This document shows positions 15,247-23,527 of a stretch of DNA of 64,000 nucleotides, in pieces. Location: positions 62,001 through 126,000 of the forward strand of contig JBJMHZ010000054.1 of assembly GCA_045807125.1 (NCBI GenBank), read 5' to 3'. Position numbers and translations under genes: made by a program. Source of the DNA: JBJMHZ01 sp045807125. Lineage in GTDB: Bacteria > Actinomycetota > Actinomycetes > JAWWOL01. Under the pieces are notes generated by a model. That model did not search any database. It was not told the DNA's origin and saw only the letters and a program-made list of their open reading frames with translations. Position 1 is the first letter of the stretch. Every line of letters starts with the position of its first letter.

Positions 15247-16887
15247 GTGACCGATATCGCCATGACCCGCACCCCGTTCCCCGATCTGATCGACCGCTTC
15301 GTCGACGACCTGCTGGCCGCCGACCCGGTCGTCGCCACGCTGGCCGGCCGCACCGAGCACGACGCCGAGCTGCCCGACCTGTCGGCCGAGGGGCACCGGC
15401 GCCGGTCGGCCGCCGAATCGGCCTGGCTCGACCGGTTCCGGGCGATCCGGCCCGACGAGCTGACCGCCGACGAGCGCATCGACCGCGAGCTGGCGATCAT
15501 GTCCTTGCGGAGCCGGCAGATCATGCACGAGTGGGGCGACTGGCTGCGCAGCCCCGACGCCTACGTGCAGGCCGGGCTCTCCGGGGTGCAGCTGCTGTTC
15601 GTGCACCGGCTGCGGCCGGAGCCAGAGCTCGTCGAGGCGGCCGCGGCCCGGCTGGCCGCCGTGCCGGACGTGCTGGCCGCCGCCCGCGCCAACCTCGACC
15701 CCGAGCTGGCGTCGCCGCTCATCGTCGGCCGCGCGGTGCGCCAGGCCAGGGCGGCGGTCGGGTGGGCCCGCGACGCCGTGCCGCAACTGGTCGCCGACGA
15801 GGGCGCCCGGCGCCGGTTGGCCACGGCTGGCGAGGCGGCGGCAGCCGCGTACGACGCGCTCGTCATCCACCTCGAGGACCTCGCCGAGCGGGCGAGCGGC
15901 GACTGGGCGATCGGGGCGGAGCGCTACGACGCCCTGCTGCGCGAGGCGGAGGGCCTCGACTTCGGCTCCGACGAGCTGCACCGGCGCGGTGCCGAGGCGT
16001 ACGACCAGCTGGCCGGCGAGCTGCGCCGGCGCAGCCGCGAGCTGCGCGGCGACGAGGACTGGGCGGCGCTGCTCGACGACCTCAGCGCCGACCACCCGCC
16101 CACGCCCGAGGCGATGCTCGACGCGTACGCGGAGTGGAGCGAGCGGGCCCGCCGCTTCTGCAGGGAGCGCGACCTGATGAGCTTCGCCGAGGGCGAGGAG
16201 TGCGTGGTGGAGCCGGCCCCGCCGTTCCAGCGCGGCGTCTTCGCCGTCGCGTACTACATCCGGCCGCCGGCCTTCACCGGCTCGCGCACGGGGCACTTCT
16301 TCGTGCCGTACCCGCCGGAGGACGCCCCGCCCGAGCAGGTCCGCGAGCGGCTCGCCGGCAACGGCTACGCGAAGATCCCGACGACCGCCGTCCACGAGGC
16401 CTACCCGGGCCACCACTGGCACCTGTCCTGGGCGGCCGGCCAGAAGAGCCCGCTGCGGCGGATCCTCTCGACGTCGTACTTCAGCGAGGGCTGGGCGCTC
16501 TACGCCGAGCAGCTCCTGCGCGAGCAGGGCTTCTACACCGACCCGCGCCACGAGGTCGGGCAACTCGCCGCCCGGCTGTTCCGGGCCGCCCGGATCGTGG
16601 TCGACACCGCCCTGCATGCCGGCCGGATGACCTACGAGGAGGCCGTCACCCACATGCGGACCAGGGCCGGCCTGCCCGAGGAGGTGGCCCGCACCGAGGT
16701 CACCCGGTACTGCGCGTGGCCGACCCAGGCGGCGTCGTACCTCACCGGCGCGCTCGAGATCGAGCGGATGCGCGACGCGTGGGTGGCGCAGGGCCGCGGC
16801 CCGCTGAAGGAGTTCCACGACCGCCTGGCCGGCAGCGGCTCGCTGCCGATCGCCCTTGCCGAGCGGGCGGTGCTGGGCGAGGGCTAG
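15247..16887 (+). CDS. DUF885 family metallopeptidase-like protein
   Basis: 546 residues, close to the usual length of DUF885 proteins (M3-related helical peptidase fold). The metal-binding helix reads TTAVHEAYPGHHWHL, with HExxxGHH spacing, and a downstream Glu appears in SYFSEGWALYAEQL. No signal peptide is visible, so it is probably cytoplasmic. GTG 15247 or ATG 15262 could be the start; neither has a strong ribosome site. Substrate unknown. Confidence 0.88.
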   Translation: MTDIAMTRTPFPDLIDRFVDDLLAADPVVATLAGRTEHDAELPDLSAEGHRRRSAAESAWLDRFRAIRPDELTADERIDRELAIMSLRSRQIMHEWGDWLRSPDAYVQAGLSGVQLLFVHRLRPEPELVEAAAARLAAVPDVLAAARANLDPELASPLIVGRAVRQARAAVGWARDAVPQLVADEGARRRLATAGEAAAAAYDALVIHLEDLAERASGDWAIGAERYDALLREAEGLDFGSDELHRRGAEAYDQLAGELRRRSRELRGDEDWAALLDDLSADHPPTPEAMLDAYAEWSERARRFCRERDLMSFAEGEECVVEPAPPFQRGVFAVAYYIRPPAFTGSRTGHFFVPYPPEDAPPEQVRERLAGNGYAKIPTTAVHEAYPGHHWHLSWAAGQKSPLRRILSTSYFSEGWALYAEQLLREQGFYTDPRHEVGQLAARLFRAARIVVDTALHAGRMTYEEAVTHMRTRAGLPEEVARTEVTRYCAWPTQAASYLTGALEIERMRDAWVAQGRGPLKEFHDRLAGSGSLPIALAERAVLGEG

Positions 16888-16968
16888 CTGCCCTGATCCG
16901 GCACGGGCGGGACGAGGGGGCGGCGGGACCGGCCGGTAAAGTCCGGCACCCGAGCAAAGGAGCAGCCG

Positions 16969-17520
16969 GTGAGGATGCGGTCCGCCTCGGCGGCGACCAC
17001 GCCGCCGCCCGACGCCGAGCAGCCGTCGCGGGCACCGGCGGCGCCACCGCCCGGCACCGCGCTCGGGCCGCACTACGCCCACTGCGTCGGCTGCGGCGAC
17101 CGGCACCCGACCGGCCTGCGCCTGAAGGTGACGGCCGGCGACGGCGTCTCGATCCAGGCCCGGTTCACGGTCACCGACGACCACCAGGGCGCGCCGGGGC
17201 TCGCGCACGGCGGCCTGCTGTCGGTGGCGTTCGATGAGGCCATGGGGTTCGTGCTGGTCCTGCTCCAGCGGCCGGCGGTGACCGGCCGGCTCGAGACCGA
17301 CTACCTGCGCCCCGTCCCCGTCGGTACGACGCTGCACATCAGGGCCGAGTGCGTCGGGGTGGCCGGCCGCAAGATCTACACCAGGGGCGAGGGTCGCCTC
17401 GGCGCGCCGGACGGACCGGCCGCCGTGCGCTCGACCGGGCTGTTCATCGCCGTGCCGCTCAGCCACTTCACCAGGCACGGCCGGCGCGACGTCACGCAGG
17501 AGTGGAGCTACAACCCGTGA
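16969..17520 (+). CDS. Hotdog-fold thioesterase (PaaI-like)
   Basis: 183 residues. A disordered Pro-rich N-terminus (about 1-30) is followed by a hotdog domain: HYAHCVGCGDRHPTGL, then GLAHGGLLSVAFDEAMG (the HGG-x-D/E element used by acyl-CoA thioesterases) and LETDYLRPVPVGTTLHI. Predicted to hydrolyse acyl-CoA or aryl-CoA thioesters. GTG 16969 follows GGAG at good distance. Its stop overlaps the dut start (GTGA), so it heads the thioesterase-dut-DUF3710 transcription unit. Confidence 0.85.
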   Translation: MRMRSASAATTPPPDAEQPSRAPAAPPPGTALGPHYAHCVGCGDRHPTGLRLKVTAGDGVSIQARFTVTDDHQGAPGLAHGGLLSVAFDEAMGFVLVLLQRPAVTGRLETDYLRPVPVGTTLHIRAECVGVAGRKIYTRGEGRLGAPDGPAAVRSTGLFIAVPLSHFTRHGRRDVTQEWSYNP

Positions 17521-18047
17521 CCGGCGACCCCGCTGGCTCCCCCGCCCCGGCTGGCGGAGGAGACCCAGGCGGCCCGGCTGGCCGGCTGCTGGTGCCGGTT
17601 CGCCGCCTGGACCCAGGCGTGCCGCTGCCCGCCTACGCCCACCCGGGCGACGCCGGAGCCGACCTCGTCACCACGGTCGACGCCGAGCTGGCGCCGGGAG
17701 AGCGGGCCGTCCTGCCGACGGGGCTCGCCCTCGCGCTGCCCGAGGGGTACGCCGCGTTCGTCCACCCCAGGTCGGGGCTCGCGGCCCGGTGCGGGGTGTC
17801 CCTGGTCAACGCGCCGGGCACCATCGACGCGGGATACCGTGGTGAGATCAAGGTGATCATCGTCAACCTCGACCCCCGGACGCCGGTGCGCCTGCGCCGC
17901 GGCGATCGCATCGCCCAGCTGGTCGTCCAGCGCGTCGAGCGGGTCGGGTTCGTCGAGGCGGACGAGCTGCCGCGCTCGGAGCGAGGGGCGGCGGGCCACG
18001 GCTCCACCGGCGGGCATGCCGCCGCCGAACCCGCGGAAGGAGACTGA
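17517..18047 (+). CDS. dut: Deoxyuridine 5'-triphosphate nucleotidohydrolase
   Basis: 176-residue trimeric dUTPase converting dUTP to dUMP and pyrophosphate. All five motifs are visible: DAGADL, PRSGLA, the uridine-binding NAPGTIDAGYRGEI, GDRIAQLVVQ, and a C-terminal RGAAGHGSTG, where the usual aromatic stacking residue (Phe) is His. A 20-residue Gly/Pro-rich tail precedes the fold. GTG 17517 overlaps the thioesterase stop. The neighbour DUF3710 follows immediately, the standard actinobacterial order. Confidence 0.95.
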   Translation: MTGDPAGSPAPAGGGDPGGPAGRLLVPVRRLDPGVPLPAYAHPGDAGADLVTTVDAELAPGERAVLPTGLALALPEGYAAFVHPRSGLAARCGVSLVNAPGTIDAGYRGEIKVIIVNLDPRTPVRLRRGDRIAQLVVQRVERVGFVEADELPRSERGAAGHGSTGGHAAAEPAEGD

Positions 18048-18048
18048 G

Positions 18049-18831
18049 GTGTTCCGACGTCGTCGCCAGGACCCCGTCGATCCGGTCGATCCGGGAGCCG
18101 AGGACGACGAGCTGCTCGACTCCGAGGACCCCGACGCCAGCCGGGGCGGTGACGACTCCGCCGGCGGCGAGCCGGCGCCGGAGCGGACCGGCGGGCCGTG
18201 GGACGCCGACGAGCTGCCCGCCGAGGCCGGCGCGGGCGCCGAGGCCGAGCAGCCCCGCGTCGACCTCGGCGGCCTGCGGGTGCCGGTACGGCCCGACGTC
18301 GAGCTGCGCGTCGACATGAGCCCCGAGGGCGTCGTCATGGCCGTCACCCTCATGGCCGGCGCGAGCGCCCTGCAGGTCAACGCGTTCGCCGCGCCGCGCA
18401 CCGCCGGCATCTGGGCCGAGGTGCGGGACGAGATCGCCACGTCGTTGCGGGCCGGCGGTGGATCCGCCGAGGAGGCTGAGGGACCGTTCGGCACCGAGCT
18501 GCGGGCCCGCGTGCCCGGCGAGGGGCCCGGCCAGGGACGGGCGCTGCAACCCGCCCGCTTCATCGGCGTCGACGGGCCGCGCTGGTTCCTGCGCGGCCTG
18601 CTGTCCGGGCCGGCCGCCACCGACCCGGTGCAGGCCGCCCTGCTCGAGGACCTGTTCCGCGGCATGGTGGTCGTGCGGGGCAAGGACGCGATGGCCCCCC
18701 GCGACCAGCTGCCGCTCGCGCTGCCCAGGGAGCTGACCGAGGCGGCGGCCGCCGAGGCGGCCGAGCCAGGGTCGAGCCAGCCGGACATCAATCGCCTGGA
18801 GCGCGGTCCGGAGATCGCCGAGACCCGCTGA
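18049..18831 (+). CDS. DUF3710 family protein
   Basis: 260 residues with an acidic disordered N-terminus (about 1-75) and a globular domain with RVDMSPEGVVMAVTL, LQVNAFAAPRTAGIWAEVR, GVDGPRWFLRGLLSGPAA and FRGMVVVRGKDAMAPRDQLP, the DUF3710 pattern. GTG 18049 is fixed by GGAAGGAG at about 18034-18041. Conserved next to dut across actinobacteria; function unknown. The last 44 nt overlap the convergent hydrolase gene. Confidence 0.92.
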   Translation: MFRRRRQDPVDPVDPGAEDDELLDSEDPDASRGGDDSAGGEPAPERTGGPWDADELPAEAGAGAEAEQPRVDLGGLRVPVRPDVELRVDMSPEGVVMAVTLMAGASALQVNAFAAPRTAGIWAEVRDEIATSLRAGGGSAEEAEGPFGTELRARVPGEGPGQGRALQPARFIGVDGPRWFLRGLLSGPAATDPVQAALLEDLFRGMVVVRGKDAMAPRDQLPLALPRELTEAAAAEAAEPGSSQPDINRLERGPEIAETR

Positions 18832-19567
18832 GGGCGACCGCCGCGGCGGCGCCGAGATCGGGCCCGGCCGCCCGGTCGGCGGGGCCGAGGGGCACCGTCA
18901 CCAGCCGGGCCGCCGGGATCAGCCGGGCCCAGCCGGCGGCGACCGCTGCCGGGTGCAGCGGATCGCCGCTCAGCGCCACCAGCGCGGTGGGCGCGGCGAT
19001 CCGGCCCAGCTCGGCCGGCGTCGGTGCCCGGCTCACGGCCGCGGCCCGCAGCGCTTCGACGAGCCCGGCGGCGCCGTACCGCGGCCAGGCCAGCGCCAGC
19101 TCCGCGGCCACCCACGGATGGGCAGCCGCGCGCACCCGGGCCAGCGCGGCGGGCAGCCCGAGCCGGGCGATCTCGTCGGCCGCCGCGAGCGCGGCCAGCC
19201 CGGTGCGCCCCGGCCGCCCGCTCCACGCCGGCATGACGAGCAGCAGCCGCCCGGCGTACCCGGTGCGCGCCGCCCACGCCGCGGCCGCGTGCGCGCCGAG
19301 CGAGACCCCGCCGACCAGGGCCGGCCGCAGCGCGGTGGCGAGCCGGTCGAGGGCCGCCTCGGCCGCCGCCGCGCCGCCGCGCCCGTCCTGCTGCCACGAG
19401 ACGGTTCGGTAGCCCAGGCCGCCGAGCGCCCCGCCGAAGGCGCGCAGGACGAACTCGGCGCTCGAGCCGGCCCCGTGCGCGAGCAGTGCGGTGGGTGGGC
19501 CAGCGGGCAGGTCGGTTGGCAGGACGCCCTCGAGGTCGCCATGATGCGAAGCGGGCACGCTTCGCAT
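18788..19567 (-). CDS. Alpha/beta-hydrolase fold protein (Rv2695-like)
   Basis: 259 Ala-rich residues. The oxyanion-type motif LLAHGAGSSAEF and nucleophile elbow GGVSLGAHAA (GxSxG) indicate the alpha/beta-hydrolase fold, of the KANL3/Tex30 type. The acid SGDPLHP is present, but I see no convincing catalytic His near the C-terminus (the place reads VPLGPADRA), so activity is uncertain. The gene holds the same reversed position between DUF3710 and the OB-fold gene as in mycobacteria. The ATG at 19567 lies inside a perfect hairpin (19543-19568). Confidence 0.75.
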   Translation of the reverse strand: MRSVPASHHGDLEGVLPTDLPAGPPTALLAHGAGSSAEFVLRAFGGALGGLGYRTVSWQQDGRGGAAAAEAALDRLATALRPALVGGVSLGAHAAAAWAARTGYAGRLLLVMPAWSGRPGRTGLAALAAADEIARLGLPAALARVRAAAHPWVAAELALAWPRYGAAGLVEALRAAAVSRAPTPAELGRIAAPTALVALSGDPLHPAAVAAGWARLIPAARLVTVPLGPADRAAGPDLGAAAAVALSGSRRSPDRAPGD

Positions 19568-19568
19568 C
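19543..19568. promoter_or_regulatory. Perfect 11-bp inverted repeat at the hydrolase start codon
   Basis: GATGCGAAGCG (19543-19553) and CGCTTCGCATC (19558-19568) are exact reverse complements around a 4-nt loop. The structure contains the hydrolase start codon and lies 38 nt before the divergent OB-fold gene. It may be an operator for both genes or an mRNA hairpin hiding the hydrolase start. Perfect arms of this length at a start codon are unusual. Confidence 0.6.
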
Positions 19569-19606
19569 GTCGCAGTGGCGTGGTCGCATGGGCGGAGGGA
19601 CGGGCG

Positions 19607-19990
19607 ATGGGCGAGGAGGCGGGGCACCGCCAGGGCCGGCTGCGCCGCGCGCTGCACCGGCTCTCGGCCGACGCCGACCAGCTCGACGCCGAGGAGCTGC
19701 AGGAGGACACCGTCGCCGAGGGCGCGACCCCGGTGGCGAGGTGCGGCGACCGGGACGTGGTCTGCGTCTACGGCGTGCTGCGGATGGTCACGCTGAAGCC
19801 GCGCGGCGGGGCGCCGACCCTCGAGGCGCAGCTCTACGACGGCTCGGGCAGCGTCTACCTGATCTGGCTCGGCCGGCGGCGGATCGCCGGCGTGCAGCCG
19901 GGGCGGCAGCTCGTCGCGCGGGGCCGGCTCACCGTGCACGAGGGGCGGCCGGTCATCTTCAACCCCGACTACGAGCTGAAGGCGTCCTAG
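19607..19990 (+). CDS. OB-fold nucleic-acid-binding protein
   Basis: 127 residues. A helical N-terminus is followed by an OB-fold of the tRNA_anti type (VVCVYGVLRMVTLKP, LEAQLYDGSGSVYLIWLGR, GRQLVARGRLTVHEGRPVIF, NPDYEL). This is the small protein normally found between DUF3710 and the trkA pair in actinobacteria (M. tuberculosis Rv2694c, as I recall). ATG 19607 has GGAGGG upstream. Its nucleic-acid partner is unknown. The DUF3159 gene that usually follows is absent here; only 12 nt separate it from the next convergent stop. Confidence 0.87.
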   Translation: MGEEAGHRQGRLRRALHRLSADADQLDAEELQEDTVAEGATPVARCGDRDVVCVYGVLRMVTLKPRGGAPTLEAQLYDGSGSVYLIWLGRRRIAGVQPGRQLVARGRLTVHEGRPVIFNPDYELKAS

Positions 19991-20002
19991 CGCCGTCCGG
20001 CC

Positions 20003-20701
20003 TCAGAGCGCCCGGCGGGCCTCCTCCGGTGGCGCGTCGTGCACCCGGCCCGTGAGCAGCGCGTCGAGGGCGTCCTCCACCGCATCGGTGGCGACGAACA
20101 TCAGCTCGTCGCCGGCCTCCATCGGGTCGTCGCGCGTCGGCACGATCACCTGCTCGTCCCGGACGATCGCGACGAGCGCGACGTCCTGCGGCCACGGGAC
20201 GTCGCCCACCCGGCGGCCGACGTACGGGGAATCGCCCGCCAGCGTCAGCTCGACGATGTTGGCCTGGCCCTGGCGCAGCGAGAGCAGCCGGACGAGGTCG
20301 CCGACGGTCACCGCCTCCTCGACCAGCGCCGAGAGCAGCCGCGGGGCCGACACGGCGACGTCGACGCCCCACGACTCGTTGAACAGCCACTCGTTCTTCG
20401 GGTGGTTGATCTTGGCGACCACCCGCGGGACGCCGAACTCGGTCTTGGCGAGCAGCGACACCACGAGGTTGGCCTTGTCGTCGCCGGTCGCCGCCACGAC
20501 GACCTGGCAGTCCTGCAGGCGGACCTCGTCGAGGCTCGTGAGCTCGCAGGCGTCGGCCAGCTTCCATTCCGCGCCCGGCACGCTGTCGACCTTCAGCGCG
20601 GCCGGCTCGCGCTCGATGAGCAGCACCTCGTGACCGTTGCCGAGCAGCTCGCGGGCGATCGAGCGGCCGACGTTGCCGGCGCCGGCGATGGCGATCCGCA
20701 T
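20003..20701 (-). CDS. TrkA-family potassium transport protein (CeoC-like)
   Basis: 232-residue cytosolic RCK subunit. The Rossmann motif GAGNVGRSIARELL binds NAD(H)/ATP-type ligands; an acidic residue at the end of strand 2 (LIERE) fits NAD. A C-terminal TrkA-C domain follows (about 140-220: TLAGDSPYVGRRV...MEAGDELMFVAT). Such subunits gate K+ uptake channels. It starts 10 nt after the companion gene at 20712-21380, so the pair is an operon. The local membrane partner could be the divergent APC permease. Confidence 0.92.
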   Translation of the reverse strand: MRIAIAGAGNVGRSIARELLGNGHEVLLIEREPAALKVDSVPGAEWKLADACELTSLDEVRLQDCQVVVAATGDDKANLVVSLLAKTEFGVPRVVAKINHPKNEWLFNESWGVDVAVSAPRLLSALVEEAVTVGDLVRLLSLRQGQANIVELTLAGDSPYVGRRVGDVPWPQDVALVAIVRDEQVIVPTRDDPMEAGDELMFVATDAVEDALDALLTGRVHDAPPEEARRAL

Positions 20702-20711
20702 CCCCTGCTCC

Positions 20712-21380
20712 TCACTGCTCCTGCTGCTCGGGCGGCTGGGCGAGGATCCGCTCGACCGCCTCGATGCGGTCGGCGACGACCGCGACGTGGACGAGGTCGC
20801 CCTCCTGGATGATGGTGGCCGCTCCCGGCAGCATGCCCTCGCCGTTGCGGGTGAGGAACGCGACCCGCATGCCGGCGGCCCGCTCGATCCGCTCGACCGG
20901 CGACCCCACCCACTCGACGGCGATCGCCACCTCGGCGAAGGCGATGCGGCCGGTGGCGTCGCGCCACTCGATCTCCGAGCCCTCCGGCAGCAGACGGCGC
21001 AGCATCTGGTCGGCCGTCCACTTCACGGTCGCGACCGTCGGGATGCCGAGCCGGCTGTACACCGCGGCCCGCTTGGGGTCGTAGATGCGGGCGACGACGT
21101 TCTCGACGCCGAAGGTCTCCCTCGCGACCCGGGCCGAGATGATGTTGGAGTTGTCGCCGCTGCTCACCGCCGCGAACGCGTGCGCCTCCTCGATGCCGGC
21201 CTCGACCAGCGTGTCGCGGTCGAAGCCGATCCCGGTCACCTGGCGCCCGCCGAAGTCGGGTCCGAGCCGGCGGAAGGCCCGCTGCTCGCGGTCGATGACG
21301 GCGATCGAGTGCCCCAGGCCCTCGAGGTTGTGGGCGAGGGTGGAGCCCACCCGCCCGCACCCCATGATCACCACGTGCAC
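20712..21380 (-). CDS. TrkA-family potassium transport protein (CeoB-like)
   Basis: 222-residue paralogue of the next gene: TrkA-N with GCGRVGSTLAHNLEGLGHS and acidic VIDRE, then TrkA-C ending in GDLVHVAVVADR. GTG 21380 starts 91 nt from the divergent APC permease, so a shared promoter region controls both. In M. tuberculosis the equivalent pair (ceoB, ceoC) is needed for K+ uptake, as I recall; the same role is inferred here. Confidence 0.92.
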   Translation of the reverse strand: MHVVIMGCGRVGSTLAHNLEGLGHSIAVIDREQRAFRRLGPDFGGRQVTGIGFDRDTLVEAGIEEAHAFAAVSSGDNSNIISARVARETFGVENVVARIYDPKRAAVYSRLGIPTVATVKWTADQMLRRLLPEGSEIEWRDATGRIAFAEVAIAVEWVGSPVERIERAAGMRVAFLTRNGEGMLPGAATIIQEGDLVHVAVVADRIEAVERILAQPPEQQEQ

Positions 21381-21471
21381 GGCTGGTCCCCTTCACCGGC
21401 TGGACGTGCTCGGCGGCTGGACACGGTACACGCCGCACGCCGCTGCCGGCGCGTCGAGCTTGGGCCGTAGC

Positions 21472-23520
21472 ATGCCATCCGTGCCGTCGCTGCGGAACCT
21501 GCCCAAGCGGTTGTTCGTCGGCCGCCCCCTTCCGAGCGGGCAGTTGGGCGAGACGCTGCTGCCGAAGCGCCTGGCACTGCCGATCTTCTCGAGCGACGCC
21601 CTCTCCTCGGTCGCCTACGCCACCGAGGAGATCCTGCTCGTCCTCAGCCTGGCCGGGCTCGCCTACTACGGCTACACCAAGTGGATCGCCCTGGCCGTCG
21701 CGGCGCTCATGGCCACGGTGGTGCTGTCCTACCGGCGCACGGTGCACGCTTATCCGAGCGGCGGCGGCGACTACGAGGTCGCCGGCACCAACTTCGGCGC
21801 CCGGGTCGGCATCCTGGTGGCGGCCTCGCTGATGACCGACTACGTCGTCACGGTCGCGGTGTCGGTCTCGGCCGGCGTGGCGGCCATCACGTCGGCCGCG
21901 CCGTCCGTCTTCCCCTACCGGGTGGTGATCGCCGTCCTGTTCGTGGCCGCGATCGCGCTCGTCAACCTGCGCGGCATCCGCGAGTCGGGCACGGCGTTCG
22001 CCCTGCCCACGTACGGCTTCATCCTCGGCATCATCGGCCTGCTCGCCGTCGGTGGCTACCGGTGGCTCGTCGACGGCTCGGTGCCGCAGGCCGAGAGCGC
22101 CCACTACGCCATCGTGCACACCGAGTCGGTCGCCGGCCTCGGGCTGATGTTCCTGCTGCTGCGCGCCTTCGCCTCCGGCTGCACGGCGCTCACCGGCGTC
22201 GAGGCCATCGCCAACGGCGTGCCGGCGTTCAAGGTGCCGAAGAGCGCCAACGCCGCCCGCACCCTGGCCCTCATGGGCGGCATCTCCCTCGTCATGTTCG
22301 GCGGGATCACCGCGCTCGCGCTCGCCACGCACGTGCACGCGGCGAGCGGTGTCGACCTGCGTGGCCTGCCGGCGGGTGCCGAGCCCAAGACGGTCCTCTC
22401 GCAGGTGGCCGCCGCCCTGCTCGGAGGCCACAACCTCGGCTTCTTCTACGTGCAGGTCATGACGGCTGCGATCCTGACGCTCGCCGCCAACACCGCGTTC
22501 AACGGCTTCCCGGTGCTCGCCTCCGTGCTCGCCCAGCACCGCTACCTGCCGCGGCAGCTGCACACCCGTGGCGACCGGCTCGTCTACAGCAACGGCATCA
22601 TCCTGCTGGGCACGTTCGCGGGCGTGCTGATCTGGGCGTTCGGTGCCAGCACGACCAAGCTGATCGAGCTGTACATCATCGGCGTGTTCATCTCGTTCAC
22701 CACCAGCCAGCTCGGCATGGTCCGCCACTGGACGCGCCGGCTGAAGGTGGAGGACGACCCGGCCAAGCGCCGCTCGATGCGGCGCTCGCGCGCGATCCAG
22801 GGCTTCGGCGGCACGTTCACCGGCCTGGTGCTGGTGGTCGAGCTCGTCACGAAGTTCACTCACGGCGCGTGGCTCGCGGTGCTCGCCATCATGGTCTTCT
22901 ACTCGATGATGCGCGCGGTCCGCCGGCACTACGACCGGGTGAGCGAGGAGCTCCAGCCCGCGGGCGACGAGACGATCCTGCCGTCGCGCAACCACGCGAT
23001 CGTGCTGGTGTCGAAGCTGCACAAGCCGACGCTGCGGGCGCTGGCCTACGCCAACGCGACGCGGCCCAGCACGCTGACCGCGCTCACCGTGCAGGTCGAC
23101 CCGGAGGAGACGAGGGCGCTGCAGGAGGAGTGGGACCGGCGCGGCTTCGAGACGCCGCTCGTCGCGCTCGACTCGCCGTACCGCGAGATCACCCGCCCGG
23201 TGCTCGAGTACGTCAAGGGCGTGCGCCGGCAGAGCCCGCGCGACGTCGTCACCGTCTTCATCCCCGAGTACGTCGTGGGCCGCTGGTGGGAGCACCTGCT
23301 GCACAACCAGAGCGCGCTGCGGCTGAAGACGCGGCTGCTGTTCTCCCCTGGCGTGATGGTCACGAGCGTCCCCTGGCAGCTCACGTCGTCGAAGCGGCGC
23401 ATCATGCGGCCCGAGCCGACTCGCGCCCTGTCGCCGCGCTGGGGAGTCGACGTGCCGCCGCCGGACGGCCGGCGCCCCGATGCCGTCGTGCCGGCCGCCG
23501 GCGACGGCAAGGCCGGCTGA
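21472..23520 (+). CDS. APC-superfamily permease
   Basis: 682-residue membrane protein. After a cytosolic start (LPKRLALPIFSSDALSSVAY is the APC TM1 entrance) there are about 12 hydrophobic helices up to residue about 480, and then a soluble C-terminal domain of about 180 residues with a UspA-like pattern (HAIVLVSKLHKPTLRALAYA). The architecture matches the permease that always flanks ceoBC in actinobacteria, suggesting K+/H+ or amino-acid transport gated by those subunits; the substrate is not proven. ATG 21472 is used; GTG 21481 is an alternative. Confidence 0.9.
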   Translation: MPSVPSLRNLPKRLFVGRPLPSGQLGETLLPKRLALPIFSSDALSSVAYATEEILLVLSLAGLAYYGYTKWIALAVAALMATVVLSYRRTVHAYPSGGGDYEVAGTNFGARVGILVAASLMTDYVVTVAVSVSAGVAAITSAAPSVFPYRVVIAVLFVAAIALVNLRGIRESGTAFALPTYGFILGIIGLLAVGGYRWLVDGSVPQAESAHYAIVHTESVAGLGLMFLLLRAFASGCTALTGVEAIANGVPAFKVPKSANAARTLALMGGISLVMFGGITALALATHVHAASGVDLRGLPAGAEPKTVLSQVAAALLGGHNLGFFYVQVMTAAILTLAANTAFNGFPVLASVLAQHRYLPRQLHTRGDRLVYSNGIILLGTFAGVLIWAFGASTTKLIELYIIGVFISFTTSQLGMVRHWTRRLKVEDDPAKRRSMRRSRAIQGFGGTFTGLVLVVELVTKFTHGAWLAVLAIMVFYSMMRAVRRHYDRVSEELQPAGDETILPSRNHAIVLVSKLHKPTLRALAYANATRPSTLTALTVQVDPEETRALQEEWDRRGFETPLVALDSPYREITRPVLEYVKGVRRQSPRDVVTVFIPEYVVGRWWEHLLHNQSALRLKTRLLFSPGVMVTSVPWQLTSSKRRIMRPEPTRALSPRWGVDVPPPDGRRPDAVVPAAGDGKAG

Positions 23521-23527
23521 GCCGGCG

